A stretch of 64,000 bases of DNA. Source: Papilionanthe hookeriana x Papilionanthe teres (taxonomy: Eukaryota; Streptophyta; Magnoliopsida; Asparagales; Orchidaceae). A model generated the notes under the pieces. It saw only the letters and a program-made list of their open reading frames with translations, had not been told where the DNA came from and ran no database searches. The DNA is taken from the NCBI GenBank assembly GCA_022702705.1, contig CM040431.1, positions 26,367,623 to 26,431,622 on the forward strand, read 5' to 3'. The translations under genes and the position numbers were made by a program. Every line of letters starts with the position of its first letter. Within the stretch, counting starts at the first letter, position 1. Below, piece by piece: positions 12,079-22,804 of this stretch.

Positions 12079-13219
12079 AAAACTTGACCAACTTTTTATA
12101 TGTTTGCAAATTATGTTAATAGCAACGGAACCAAAAACTTGATCTCGCTTTAAATATAGATATATGATTTAATGTATAATGTGGATTCTACGCAAGTATA
12201 CATATCGTATCAAGTAATACAGGGCTCTAGTGGAGTCCTGGTTATCGATCCCATAGGGAAGTTTTTAACAGATTTGTTATCAGCTAAATTTAAAGGAATT
12301 ACTTACGAATAATGTGAACGGAAATTCAAAGTAACTATAGTAAACTAAAGTAAACCAATGCTTGAAATAAGTTGATTTAAATAATTCAGAAAAAGTATCC
12401 TTCTCCTTATTTTTAGAAAATAAGTGAATGATGAATTTTTAAATAGAATTCTTAAATTGTATTGTGACAAATAGGAGCATTCCTATTCTTTACCCTTTGG
12501 TCCAGGTGCAAAGAACATTGACTAATCCTATGTTTGATTACTGAATCTGCGTGCCAGTCGGGAGGATACTGGCTGCCACTTCAGAGCTCCCACGTTCCCC
12601 TCACCTGAGGGCTAACATCTACACTTCAGCTCTCAAACAATAGGACCGAATTGAATATTTTAGTCTGTCACACTAAAATGTCCAATTCTATGTCCGATAA
12701 TTAATATTTACCTATTTATTTGCCCCCGCCTTCCAAGGCTTTTGACTTCCCTGAATATTGGATGTAATTTTTACTATAGTTGATAATTCAACATATTTTA
12801 ACAAATCAATTGGCCAGATTGAAAGTAAATTAAGTTTTAAGTAATAATTATCACAATTTATTTTAATATATCAGGTACTTCTATTTAATTTCATCAATCC
12901 GCATAATTTTCATAAACAAGGAGAAAGACTAAGAAAACTACTCAGAATGCATGGGAATAAAACTAAGCTTGGATTTCATTTAAAGTTAACAATAACAATA
13001 AACAAAGATACTTATCTTAATTTCCTCCCCAAGCAGACTCCTTGAAGTTCCTTTGACTTTTCCTTCTAGTAGAGCAAACTAAATAGCACTCAATTAAACT
13101 AATGAAGTCACTAAACACACTCAAACTCACTAAATTAGACACATAGAAGACTCAAAAGACACACATAAATGACACTTAAGACACTAGAAAGACACACTAA
13201 ATCACTAGAATTCGGCCTC

Positions 13220-13227
13220 TATTTATA
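13220..13227 (-). promoter_or_regulatory. TATA box of the 5' LTR
   Basis: The minus strand reads TATAAATA in the same context as the other LTR. In the 5' LTR this would be the start of the genomic transcript, running toward lower coordinates. Confidence 0.7.
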
Positions 13228-13306
13228 GAGGTAAGCAAAGGTCCAAGGGGTGCTTAAACACCTCTTCAAAAAGTGTCCAGATTCAATGTATATGCATTTT
13301 GAAATG

Positions 13307-13480
13307 TCTCACCGTCGGCGGGAAACGACCTCGCCTTCAGCGAAGCTTCTAGAAGGTAATCAAACCGCGCGATCTCGCTGTCGGCGGGCTCGTGCTCGCT
13401 GTCGGCGAGGTAGTTATAATTCCTTCAGAAATTCTCCTCACGATCTTGCCGTCGGCGGCCTCGATCTCGCCTTCGGCGAC
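13307..13480. repeat. Cluster of six GC-rich near-palindromes (5' LTR)
   Basis: The same six-motif layout as in the other LTR, with independent substitutions, lies just upstream of the TATA box at 13220-13227. Confidence 0.85.
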
Positions 13481-13656
13481 TTAGTTCAATTTGCATGAAT
13501 TTCCTCCTTTTTATCCAAATTTGCTCCATTTCATGCTTTTTGATTCCATCACTTATAAATCTTCATTCCTGCAATAAAATAAAGAAAATACATTTCTTTA
13601 AAGTTCAATTTCATCAAAAATAGATATGAATTTCTTAATGTATTTTTCTGTGATCA

Positions 13657-13930
13657 CAAGACTTCCCGGCTCGAAGGACCGCTCCTAAACTAACACCTAT
13701 TGGGGGTCCACCCCACCTCAGAAAAGAGGTAAAAGGATCTTGAAACCTCTCTGTTTATAGGTGTCTAGACAATCAGCTCCTAAATCCAAGAGAAATCGAC
13801 TATACCGTTCGAGATAGAAATGAACGTAGTATGTCAACGGGAGAATGATAGTTTTGGTCCACTAGGGATATGGACCCACTATTGATTTATGAAAGCAAAA
13901 CCATCTAATTAAAATGGAGAGAGGAACTAA
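13657..13930 (-). mobile_element. Leader (5' untranslated region) of the TAT/Ogre-like element
   Basis: This stretch lies just inside the primer site at 13931-13948, on the side where the internal region of a minus-strand element begins. It has no ORF. The Athila-like element inserted here, splitting it from positions 1-30 (CAAGA duplication). Confidence 0.65.
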
Positions 13931-13948
13931 TCCCCAGCGGAGTCGCCA
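13931..13948 (-). other. Primer binding site of the giant-LTR element
   Basis: The plus strand reads TCCCCAGCGGAGTCGCCA, a tRNA 3' end including CCA. Its complement is the primer site I associate with TAT/Ogre elements (probably tRNA-Arg). It lies five bases from the LTR that begins TGTCGGC at 13954. This shows the 7.4-kb sequence to the right is a 5' LTR on the minus strand. Confidence 0.8.
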
Positions 13949-16094
13949 GAAGTTGTCGGCATATTTTTAGGTTGAGTGTTGTATTTTTGAAAAGGGGTCG
14001 CCAACAGAAATTGTCGGCGAATTTTAGATTTTAAATTTAATTTAAATATATATATAATTTAGAAAAATAGTATTTGATTTTGAAAATAAGATTTAAATTT
14101 GAAAATTTTAAGATATGAAATCAAACTGATCTCACATCCCGAATAGTTTATATAAACGAGCACTGCACCACATACTGTATATCTATCTCGGAGAATAGAC
14201 ACATTGCTTGATGATGGGGCTCGATTAAATAAACTAGATGATTTGTGACATCCGTTTGGTCTGCGAACCAATTTTATAAGTCGACAAATTCCCCTGCTTA
14301 ATATAAATGAATTAAGCAGGGTTTATATTACCTGGGTTCTTAAAGTTCCCTATAAGGGCAAGCCCCTATAGTTAATTACATCTTAAATGATGGGAATCAT
14401 TTAAGAAAACTCTCGATAATGATAAGTGATTTTGCTCTCAAGAATTTCAAAGTTTAAGGTTTCAAAAGATTAAATTTTTGGAAGTTTCAATAGGGATTAG
14501 CTCAAATTAGGAAAAGTTTATTTTGAGAATCCAAAGGAAGATAAGTAGGAGAAGCTGAGGATCAAGAGGAATCTTGGCAACTTCCCAAACTATCCTATTG
14601 TTTGGCTCGAATTTAAGAAAATCATAATATTATCTGATATTTCAATCTTGCCAATTTTAGTTAATTATGACTTATATTCGTATGACATATTCATACAAAC
14701 AGCCTAGAAGATGTGATGGTTTATGTCGTACTAAACGACTGCCTCAGAATCCTAAGACCGGTTAGGGCTTAATTTACATAACATGATCATGCAAATGCCT
14801 AATGAAGAAGTTGAGGATTTATATTTCACTAGGCAAACTACCTCGAAGTCCTATGGTTTGGTTGTTTAATTCTAGGAATGTTTAGTTGATGTAGATCCGA
14901 GTTTTGCTGACGAAGATGGCCGTGCTGCCCACTATGCTCCAAGCTCCTTGTTGTTGCAGAGGTTTAATTTTAGAAGTCATAAATTAGGAGGTGGGAGAAG
15001 TGTTTTAGTTTAGAGAAAATCTTAAAATCCAAGAGTTTTTAATATTTTATTTAAAACAAATCTTAAAGTTGTTTAAACAGAACCGATTAAGATCCCACGG
15101 TTCCGTCATCCCGGCACCATTATTTTCATCGAATTCACTTAGTCCGTATGAATTTGCTAAACTCAACTGAATGAGTTCCACACTTTCATTTAGACTGTGG
15201 AAATCCCGTTAGCAACACGTAGGTTACATCATCCGAGGTATTCCCGATCATTCAACGAGACGTTTTAATTTAGTTGCAATTGTAGTTTTGTTGTTCTACT
15301 TGTGATTAAATTTTGAGTTGTTTTATATTTTGAAATGTTGTGGCAGTGATTTTTATCTTGTAATGACTTTTAATTTAGTTTTGGTTTCAGTTCAGGGACT
15401 ATCCTAAAGGTTTTGGATTTCATGCAACAGTTTTATTTAACATGTAAGAAAGGTAAAGTGTATTGCAAAAAAGTAAATTGCAATAAAATAAAAGCGTACC
15501 TGGAGGGTCTTCCCGTCATCCCAAGCTGCACTTAAAACACATGTTAAAGCATTTAAATATTTCAACAAATACCTAGGTAAAGCTAAGGGAAAGGTTTTGG
15601 TTGTCTACCAAAGTCTTAATCCTATAGCTAATCATCTCCTATGACGTCTAGGTTCTTGTGTTTTGGTTTAAGGATGACTTTCTTCACCCAAGAACAATTA
15701 AATTCAGTTGTTCTTATAAACATCCTATCATATTAAGGAAGTGCTTAAGACGAGTCTTAAACATCTTTTCAATACCTCTAGGATTGTTTTAAGTCCAAGA
15801 GAATTTAATTATACAAGTGAATTAATCATCCAGGAGTTTAAGTTTTGTTCTCTTGCTCAGTGAACTAGGACATTTGAATATCCTATAAGTGAAGTAACAC
15901 TTCACTTGATGCCTCATTTAAGAGTTATAATAATAAGAGCTTTGAAAGGGCAAATCAAATTATTAAGTATTTTAATGATTTAAACTTAATTATTTAATTT
16001 TAATTTTGACTTAATTATAAAAAGTTAGTTTAAGTTTGGAATAGTGTTCAAGTTATTTTAGATTTAATTCTTAATGATTTCATTTAGGTTTGTT

Positions 16095-16400
16095 GTTAAA
16101 TGATTTTAATTTAATTTAATTCAATTTAATTTTAATTCAATTTAATTTAATTTTAATTTAATTTGATTTGATTTTAATTTCATTTAATATAATTTAACCT
16201 AATTTGATTTAATCTTAGTTTAATTTAATTTAATTTAATTTAATTTAATTTTAATTTAATTTTAATTTAATTTAATTTTAATTTAATTTCAGTTTAATTT
16301 TAATTTAATTTAGTTTTAATTTAATTTTTATTTTAATTTAATTTAATTTTAGTTTAATTTTAATCTTAATTTGATTTAATTTTAGTTTAATTTTAATTTG
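16095..16400. repeat. TTTAAT-type minisatellite within the giant LTR
   Basis: About 300 bp consist of degenerate TTTAATTTAA and TTTTAATTTAA units. The related LTR at 26922-33419 has no such tract at the matching place, so this is an expansion in this copy or subfamily. Confidence 0.8.
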
Positions 16401-18096
16401 GATTATTATTTTATTTTTTTTTAATTAAGAATTAAGTATTATTGAAGTGATTTATTTAGGAATTTTTAAATTAAAGAATTAATATCCTCTTAATAATATC
16501 CCTACTTTAATAATTTCAATTTCTATTATTCTCCCAAAATTTCAATTAATTAATTAATTAAAGTTTTATTTTAATTATTTTTGAAATGGTTAGTAGGTTT
16601 CTACCCTCAATCATTTAAGTTTCAATCATCCAAAATCAGTTTAAAATCAAATATTTTACCCTCCCCTTCTTAAGTAATCCTAAAATTTTAATTAAAGGTT
16701 GAATTTTTTTTTTAATTACCATTTTGCCATTCAAGCTTAATAATTCTATAACTCACTAAATTAAGCTCAAATGAACTTAAAACTTTTATGTAACCTCACT
16801 CACATGTCAATTAAGACATTAGAGGAGAAAATGTGATTTTTCTGTATTTAATTTATTTATGTAATTATTTTTAATTGAAAATAACGGTTTTCAAGGGAAA
16901 TTCAATAACATGACCAAGGAAATGTTTCTATCCTTAAGAAAATTATGGGATGTTCCTAATGATAAGAGGACCATTTGGACCAATTTTGGTGATTTTTTGA
17001 ATTATATTTTATTTATTATAATTATTTTGAGTTTTGGAGTATTAATTAATTTTAAAATAAAATTAAAGTTGAAAAAGGGATTTTATATTTTTCTTAAATC
17101 TCTTTAACCTCAAGGAGTTCAGAGAAACAAATTTTGTATTTTTCTGATTTTTTTTTATTTATTAGAATTATTTTAGTGAAATGGTTGGAAAATACATTTT
17201 TTAATATTAAAAATTACATTAAGCCTTTAAAATTCTATATCTTATCCTAGGGACTTAAGAAAAATATTTGGTTGTTCCTAAGTAATTAGAATTCAAAATT
17301 TTACATTTTGGTGATTTTTAATATTTTTATGATTTTTATTATTTTTTAATTATTAAAAATATTAAAATAATGATAAAAATCAACTTTTTTAGAAAATTAC
17401 AATTTTAATTTTCCTAAGTTCCTCTGATATCAGAGAAGCTCCAAAACCATTTTTGTGAATTTTTGAAAAGTATTTTGTGAGTTATGAATTTTTAAAGTTT
17501 AATTTTACCCATTTTGCTTAAGAGGCTTAATCAACCCATTTGGTGGGGTTAATCAAGTCCAATTGATTTTAAATTTTTATGAGATGTTCCTCTAATCCCA
17601 AAGATCAGTGGAGAATTATTTTTAAGTTAATTTGATGTGTAGTTAACCCTAATTAATTAAAATTCAATTTTGGGTATTTAGACCAATTAGGGTTATTCCA
17701 AGTGAATTAACTCAAAACTTATTTTTCCTGAGTTCCTCCTGGTCATAAGAAACATCACCAAATTTTCCTAGAATTTATTTCTCAATATTCTAATTATTGG
17801 AATTAAAATATTCAAAACAGTAAAATGCAATTGAAAAATCAATAACTTCTCATAGGGATGACCTCTGACCTTGGAAAATTCAAGGAATGTTCCCAAGTTG
17901 AGAGGCTTTAAAAGCCCTATGGTCTCATGCCATGGTGAATTTTCTATGTGCATGGAGAATTAAAATAGTGCAGAGAGTAAATAAATTATTAAAAATAAAA
18001 TACTTGATGAAATTAATTGATTTCTTTTCCACATTATTCTCCTCTGTTCACTGAGCAAGTGGGTTTTTTTATTTTATTTTTTTGATTTTTCTACAC

Positions 18097-18223
18097 AAAG
18101 TTATGGATTTTCTAAGTTCTGGTAATTTAATAAATAGGAAAATAACCCTATTTATCTACTTATCGACGCGGCGCCGCGTCAACCTCAGATTCTAAGTCCA
18201 GAACTTAGAAAATCCATAACTTT
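18097..18223. repeat. Hairpin: 26-bp perfect inverted repeats around a 16-bp palindrome
   Basis: Positions 18097-18122 and 18198-18223 are perfect inverted repeats. Between them lies the palindrome GACGCGGCGCCGCGTC (18165-18180). An 18-base piece of the left arm region is also repeated directly at about 18235. The related LTR has the left arm and a palindrome but no right arm. Confidence 0.85.
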
Positions 18224-21200
18224 GAAAATTAAATTTCTACACAAAGTTATGGTATTTTTGAAATTCCATTTTATTTTCCGCCATCTGAGTCAGCCGTCCT
18301 GGGACCCGCCTTTCACTTAACATCTTCTGGTCCGACGTGATCCGAGCCGTCCATCTGATACACGCGCGATCCAACGGCTCCTGGTCATCGTTTATGACTG
18401 GTGTGCACCCGTGACCGTCCACACTAAAACCCTATGAACTCACTCGATTCTCAACGGATTTTTGTGTTCTTATGCTCTATGGATTTGTCTTGAAGAGACG
18501 AACACATCCATACAGTAAACATGCATTTAAATCGATTCATATCAAATGGAGGATCTCCAGAAGCTCGGGAGAAAAGAGAGTTCATACCTTTGCTCAGAGA
18601 AGTGAAGCTTCGATCTGAGAGTTGTGTCATGTTCGATTGGGTCCAAGCAAGCTCTAGATGAAGTCCCTTGGCCTGGTGAATTGCCTAGGTACAAAAGTGA
18701 CCACAACCAATCACAAAGCTTGGAGGCTGGAAGCAATGGCCGGCCTAGTGAAGGGGCTTTTACCGGGAAACTTCTCCTCTCGGTCCGGTGAAGGTGTAGA
18801 GTCAATCAATTTGAGGATTGACTCACCGCGGTGAAGTGTCCTGGTTTTGGGCTTGAATTTCAACTCTGAAATTGAGCTTACAGAGAGGAAATGGCAGGGG
18901 AATTTTAGTGGGGATCAAGTTCTCCAGGTGTGGAGGAGAGTCTGGAATGATTTTGGCAGAGTTTCTGTATGGTTTGTTTTTAGCACTCTTCATGGCCGAG
19001 AGAGGTGGGGTTTAAATAGGAGAGGCTGGAGGGCCTCCCAGGGGGGTTTGAAGGCTTGGATCAGCTGCTCAGGGGAAGAGAAGAACAGCCATGGTGGCCA
19101 TTGGGCATGGGGCAGCTCAGCAGGGGAGAATTTCAATGTTAGGCTCACATGGTGCTCTCGGGTGTGGTGTTTTCCGAGAATCCGGGCGAGCTGGGCGGCG
19201 AGCATGGGTCACCCTCAGGTTCAGGTGAGTCAGGGCTGGGGTTTTGTGTATTCAATTGGTAGTTGCCAAGTGTAAAGTGGTTGGATTAAAATGGAATGGG
19301 GGCATGGCTAATTTTGGCTCAATTTGGTCAACTCATGTATTTGGGTTGGGTTCACCTTCCCATGACTTGGTTTTAGGCTGAGGGAATGAGTTAGGTTAGC
19401 AGGTCAAAGGTGGTGAGGTCTCTTTCTAAGAATATTTAAATTAGATTTGGGTTTAAGGGAGACATGATTAAGGCTAATGACTTTTAGGAATCATGGAAAG
19501 AGCCTCCCTCCTTTCCTATCTTGGGTATGGTGAGGTGCCCAAAGCCCTCATGGCTCCCATGTGGCTCATGCATGGCTTCATGGCTCACCTTTGGCTTGGA
19601 AGAAGCTAAGTCAACTTTCATGAAAGAGGATTTTAGGAATTTTGGTAATTTAGGGGTGATTTGATAGGATTTGGCATATGGCTTAATTTAGAAAAATTTG
19701 ATGGCTTAATTAGAACTTAGGGATGATTTCAATTAAAGGTATGATGAGAAGAATTTGTCATATGGGCTTTAGCATGAAGTTTGGACTTTTGGAATCATTT
19801 TTGAGTGGGCTTTTTAGGAAGGCCTAAGGAAGTGGGCCTTAGGTTTTAAAATAAATTTATGGATGGGAATTTTGTAAAAGGTTGGGCCAAATAATTGTTG
19901 GGTTTGGTTTATAGATGTGTCATGAGTAATTTGAAATAAATTGGAGGTGGTTTGGGTTTGAATTGGGTTGGATTTGGGCTTCTTTGGTAAATGAGCCAAT
20001 ATAGGTTAAATTGGGCTAATTTGGGCCAATGTTGGGCTAGGGTTGAAATTGATGTAAAATTAATGTTGGGGAATGTTTATGGGAGTACTACAAAGAGTTT
20101 TCAACTTTGGTTGGGCTTTAATTTTGGGATTTGGGCCCATTTGGGTTAGGTTTGGGTTTAGGTCAAAAGTGGGAATTTTGGCTTTGGGTTGGATTTGGGT
20201 GGAGTTTAGGTTCAAATTTGGGCAAATCATGTTAGTGTTTTGTTTGTGGGGATGTCAGGGAAAGTTTAGAAAAGGTTTGGGGTCAATTGGAGTTAAATTT
20301 GGTTAGTTTGGGCTAAGTTTGGGTCATGGGTCCAAATTGGGCTTTAAGGTCAAAAGTGAAATTGGACTCACATGTCAATCAAATTAGGCTTGGATTTGGT
20401 CTATATTGACATTAGGGGTATTTAATTGAATTTTAGAATTGTATTGGGCCAAAATTGGGGTCAATTGGGTTGATTTGGTTTGACATTGGGTTCACTTTAG
20501 GTTAAAAATGGGTCAAATTGGGAGTTTTGGTAAAAGTGGGGTAAATTGGCAAAATTGGCCCATGGTGTAGTTGAACAAAATGAAATTGAGAATATTTGGG
20601 ATTTTCTGGAATTTTTTGGGAATTTTTGGAATTTATAAAAGTTTGGCCAAAAGTGTATTTTTAGTGTATTTGGAGTGTATTTTTGGAAATTTTGGTATAT
20701 TTGGCTATGGATGATCAATTTGAGTGATGTGGAAATGTTTGGGATTGGTTTTGAGGAATTTTGGGTGATTTGGAGATTTTGGAAAATTTGGGCAATTTCG
20801 AGGGCTTTTGGTAGGTTTGATGGGTGTAGGGTCCCGGGGTCAAAAATTGAAATTTTGGAAGAATGAAGATTGATCAAATGTGAGTGAAATGGAATCACTT
20901 TGGTTGAGCCATGAAGCCATATTAAGCCCATATGAGCCATGAGAGGACTCATTGGAGGCATTCACTATGTTGTTCCTAACCCTCTTAGCTAGGGGCTTAG
21001 GGGTTAAGGTCAATCCATATGAATTACCTACATGAGTTAGGGAGTCAAGTTAGGCATAGGTGTAGTTTTAGGATTTGGATTGTGTGTGTGAGAGTGTAGT
21101 GTGTGAGTGTAGTGAGTGTGTAAGTCAACACTCACTAGACCAGGCCACCCAGGGTAGTCCTAAGGCTAAAGAGTCATATAGAGAACTCATCCTTTAAACC

Positions 21201-21400
21201 TCCACATTTGATCTCAACCCTCTAGGTGATTAGGGGTCTACAATCAAGCTTGTGGGGTTTGCAGGGAGACAAGAAGAGGTTTAAATTTCTAAGGGATGGG
21301 TCCCAATTCTAGTCCTCTAAGATAGTCAAAGGAAAAGCCTAAGGCTAGATCCTAAACACTAAAGAGGGAAGAGAAGACCTCATCAAAAATGAGGTCAACG

Positions 21401-21812
21401 GACTCTTATTGGGAACTTTAAGAACCCATGTAATATAAACCCCGCTTAATTCCTTTATATTAAGCGGTGGAACTTTGTCAGCTTATAAAGTTGGTTCACA
21501 GACCAAACGGATGTCATAAATCTTCTTGTTTATTTAACCGATCCCCATCATCAAGCAGTGTGTCTATTCCTCGGGATAAATACACGGTTTATGGTGCGGT
21601 GCTCATTTATATAAACTATTCGGGATGTGATATCGGTTTGATTTCATATCTTAAAATTTTCAAACTTAAAATTATTTTCAAAATCAAATGCTACTTTCCA
21701 AATTATATATATATATTTAAATTAAATTTTAAATTTAAAATTCGCCGACAATTTTTGTAGGCGACCCCCTTTTTAAAATACAACACACAAACCTAAAAAA
21801 ATAAGCCATACA
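21401..21812 (+). repeat. 3' end of a plus-strand giant LTR, host of the neighbouring insertion
   Basis: This 412-bp piece is an inverted copy of the first part of the LTR at 13954 onward and ends CA at 21812. The simplest reading is that it is the terminal piece of another copy in the opposite orientation, into which the minus-strand element inserted. The remainder would lie beyond the left edge of the window. An alternative is one LTR with 400-bp inverted termini, but the solo copy at 26922-33419 lacks such an extension. Confidence 0.65.
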
Positions 21813-21878
21813 ATGCCCCCGTCAAAAGCACAATAATCAAGCGTACCTGGCACCTAAAGAAGTGAAGTGGGACCTATA

Positions 21879-22799
21879 GCGTAGGGGATTTAAACTTGAT
21901 TATTGGTATTGGACTTCACATGGTGAATTTAAACTAGATGTTCAGTACAGTCATGCCGGAGCCTCATCAAGTTATGCCCCTCAAATGGTTCATGATTCTG
22001 ACATGTATGAGGAAATGATTGATGATGAGAGCAAGGCTCATTTGGTTAGAGTGCTCTTGACGATGACCAGGAACTGAACAGTGAAGCACAATAATTCTAT
22101 GAATTTTTAAATGCTGCACAACAACCACTGTGAGAAGGATGCATTTCACACACAGAGTTAATGGTCACCCTGAGAATGCTGAGTATCAAATTTGATTTCA
22201 ACATGCCCACGGAATGCTTTAATCAGGAAGCAACATTATTAATGGAGACAAACTCTACATATAATTCAGTTATAGAAGATTTTATAGAACTAAAAAGTTA
22301 GTAGCGAAGTTGGGGCTACTATCTGAAAAAATATATTGTTGTGTTAAGAGTTATATTACATAAAAGATGCAAACGAGACAAAATGTCGATTTTGCAGTGT
22401 TGATAGGTTCAAACCAAGGGGGATAAAGATTAAAAAATCAGAAGTATATTCCTTACCAATGTCTCTTTTATTTTCTTCTCATTCCATAGCTCCAACGACA
22501 GTTTGGTTCTATGCACACAACTCCCCAGATGACATGGCACAATACTGAATCTGTTAGTGCCAATACAATGGCTTATCACTCAACTAGTGAAGCTTGGAAA
22601 TGCTTCAACCGCAGTTATCCAGATTTTGCAGCAGAACCACACAACGCTAGGCTTGGCTATGTGCAGATGGGTTCACACTTATAGTTATGCTGCAACACCC
22701 TATTCTTGTTGGCCAGTTATTATCACGCCATATAATTTGCCTCATGATGTGTGTATGATTGCGTCATTCTTATTTCTAATATTAATCATACCAGGTACA
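21879..22799 (+). pseudogene. CACTA TNP2-type transposase, first part
   Basis: Translations in shifting frames give the order of the TNP2 family (Transposase_21). The HGE segment (YWYWTSHGEF at 21901) comes first, then KLGLLSEKIYCC-like and IPYQC-like pieces (about 22290-22480). WKCFNRSYPDFAAEPHNARL follows (about 22592), and finally WPVIITPYNLPHDVCM up to the solo LTR. Stops and frame changes occur throughout. The N-terminus is missing because a giant LTR lies directly to the left. The intact enzyme would cut and move CACTA elements. Confidence 0.8.
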
Positions 22800-22804
22800 C
22801 ATAG
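22800..22804. other. Target duplication CATAG, left of the Athila solo LTR
   Basis: CATAG directly precedes the solo LTR and recurs at 24339-24343 directly after it. Confidence 0.8.

Larger units (their letters stand above)
31..13656 (-). mobile_element. Complete Athila-like Ty3/gypsy LTR retrotransposon
   Basis: This is a full-length LTR retrotransposon of 13,626 bp on the minus strand. It is bounded by TG...CA LTRs and flanked by a perfect five-base target duplication, CAAGA (26-30 and 13657-13661). In element order it has the 5' LTR, a tRNA primer site, gag, protease, reverse transcriptase, RNase H, integrase, two extra ORFs in the position of the Athila 'envelope-like' gene, a polypurine tract and the 3' LTR. 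Order of domains, tRNA-Asp-type primer site, size and protein similarity fit the Athila clade. By eye the two LTRs are in the mid-90s percent identical, which suggests a fairly young insertion. Every coding region nevertheless carries frameshifts or stops, so this copy cannot make its own proteins. It sits inside the leader of another retrotransposon. Confidence 0.95.
12085..13656 (-). repeat. 5' LTR of the Athila-like element
   Basis: This 1,572-bp repeat starts TGACCA, ends TGATCA, is adjacent to the primer site, and is followed by the duplication CAAGA (13657-13661). It carries the TATA box at 13220-13227 and the palindrome cluster at 13307-13480. Confidence 0.95.
13954..21400 (-). repeat. 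Giant 5' LTR of a TAT/Ogre-like Ty3/gypsy element
   Basis: The LTR starts TGTCGGC beside the primer site and ends in the sequence corresponding to the end of the related solo LTR at 33419 (here GGTCAACG, so the terminal A is changed). At about 7.4 kb it is far longer than most plant LTRs; multi-kilobase LTRs are known in the Ogre group. It aligns along its length with 26922-33419, although diverged. Visible parts are a TTTAAT-rich tract (16095-16400), a hairpin with a palindrome (18097-18223), a minus-strand TATA-like site near 19011-19018, and a T+G-rich stretch (about 19300-20960). ORFs inside it look accidental. Confidence 0.8.

Noticed and set aside
18847..19275. 142-codon plus-strand frame, tryptophan-rich
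   Set aside because: It lies inside the giant LTR on the strand opposite to its transcription, overlaps the LTR promoter region, and has no counterpart in the related LTR.
20497..20961. 154-codon minus-strand frame
   Set aside because: It is a low-complexity Pro/Asn/Phe translation of the T+G-rich tract; the equivalent region of the other LTR gives a different short frame.
13954..21812. A fold-back transposon or a 7.9-kb LTR with 400-bp terminal inverted repeats
   Set aside because: The related solo LTR at 26922-33419 ends exactly where the extra inverted piece begins and has its own five-base duplication, so nested insertion in opposite orientation is simpler.
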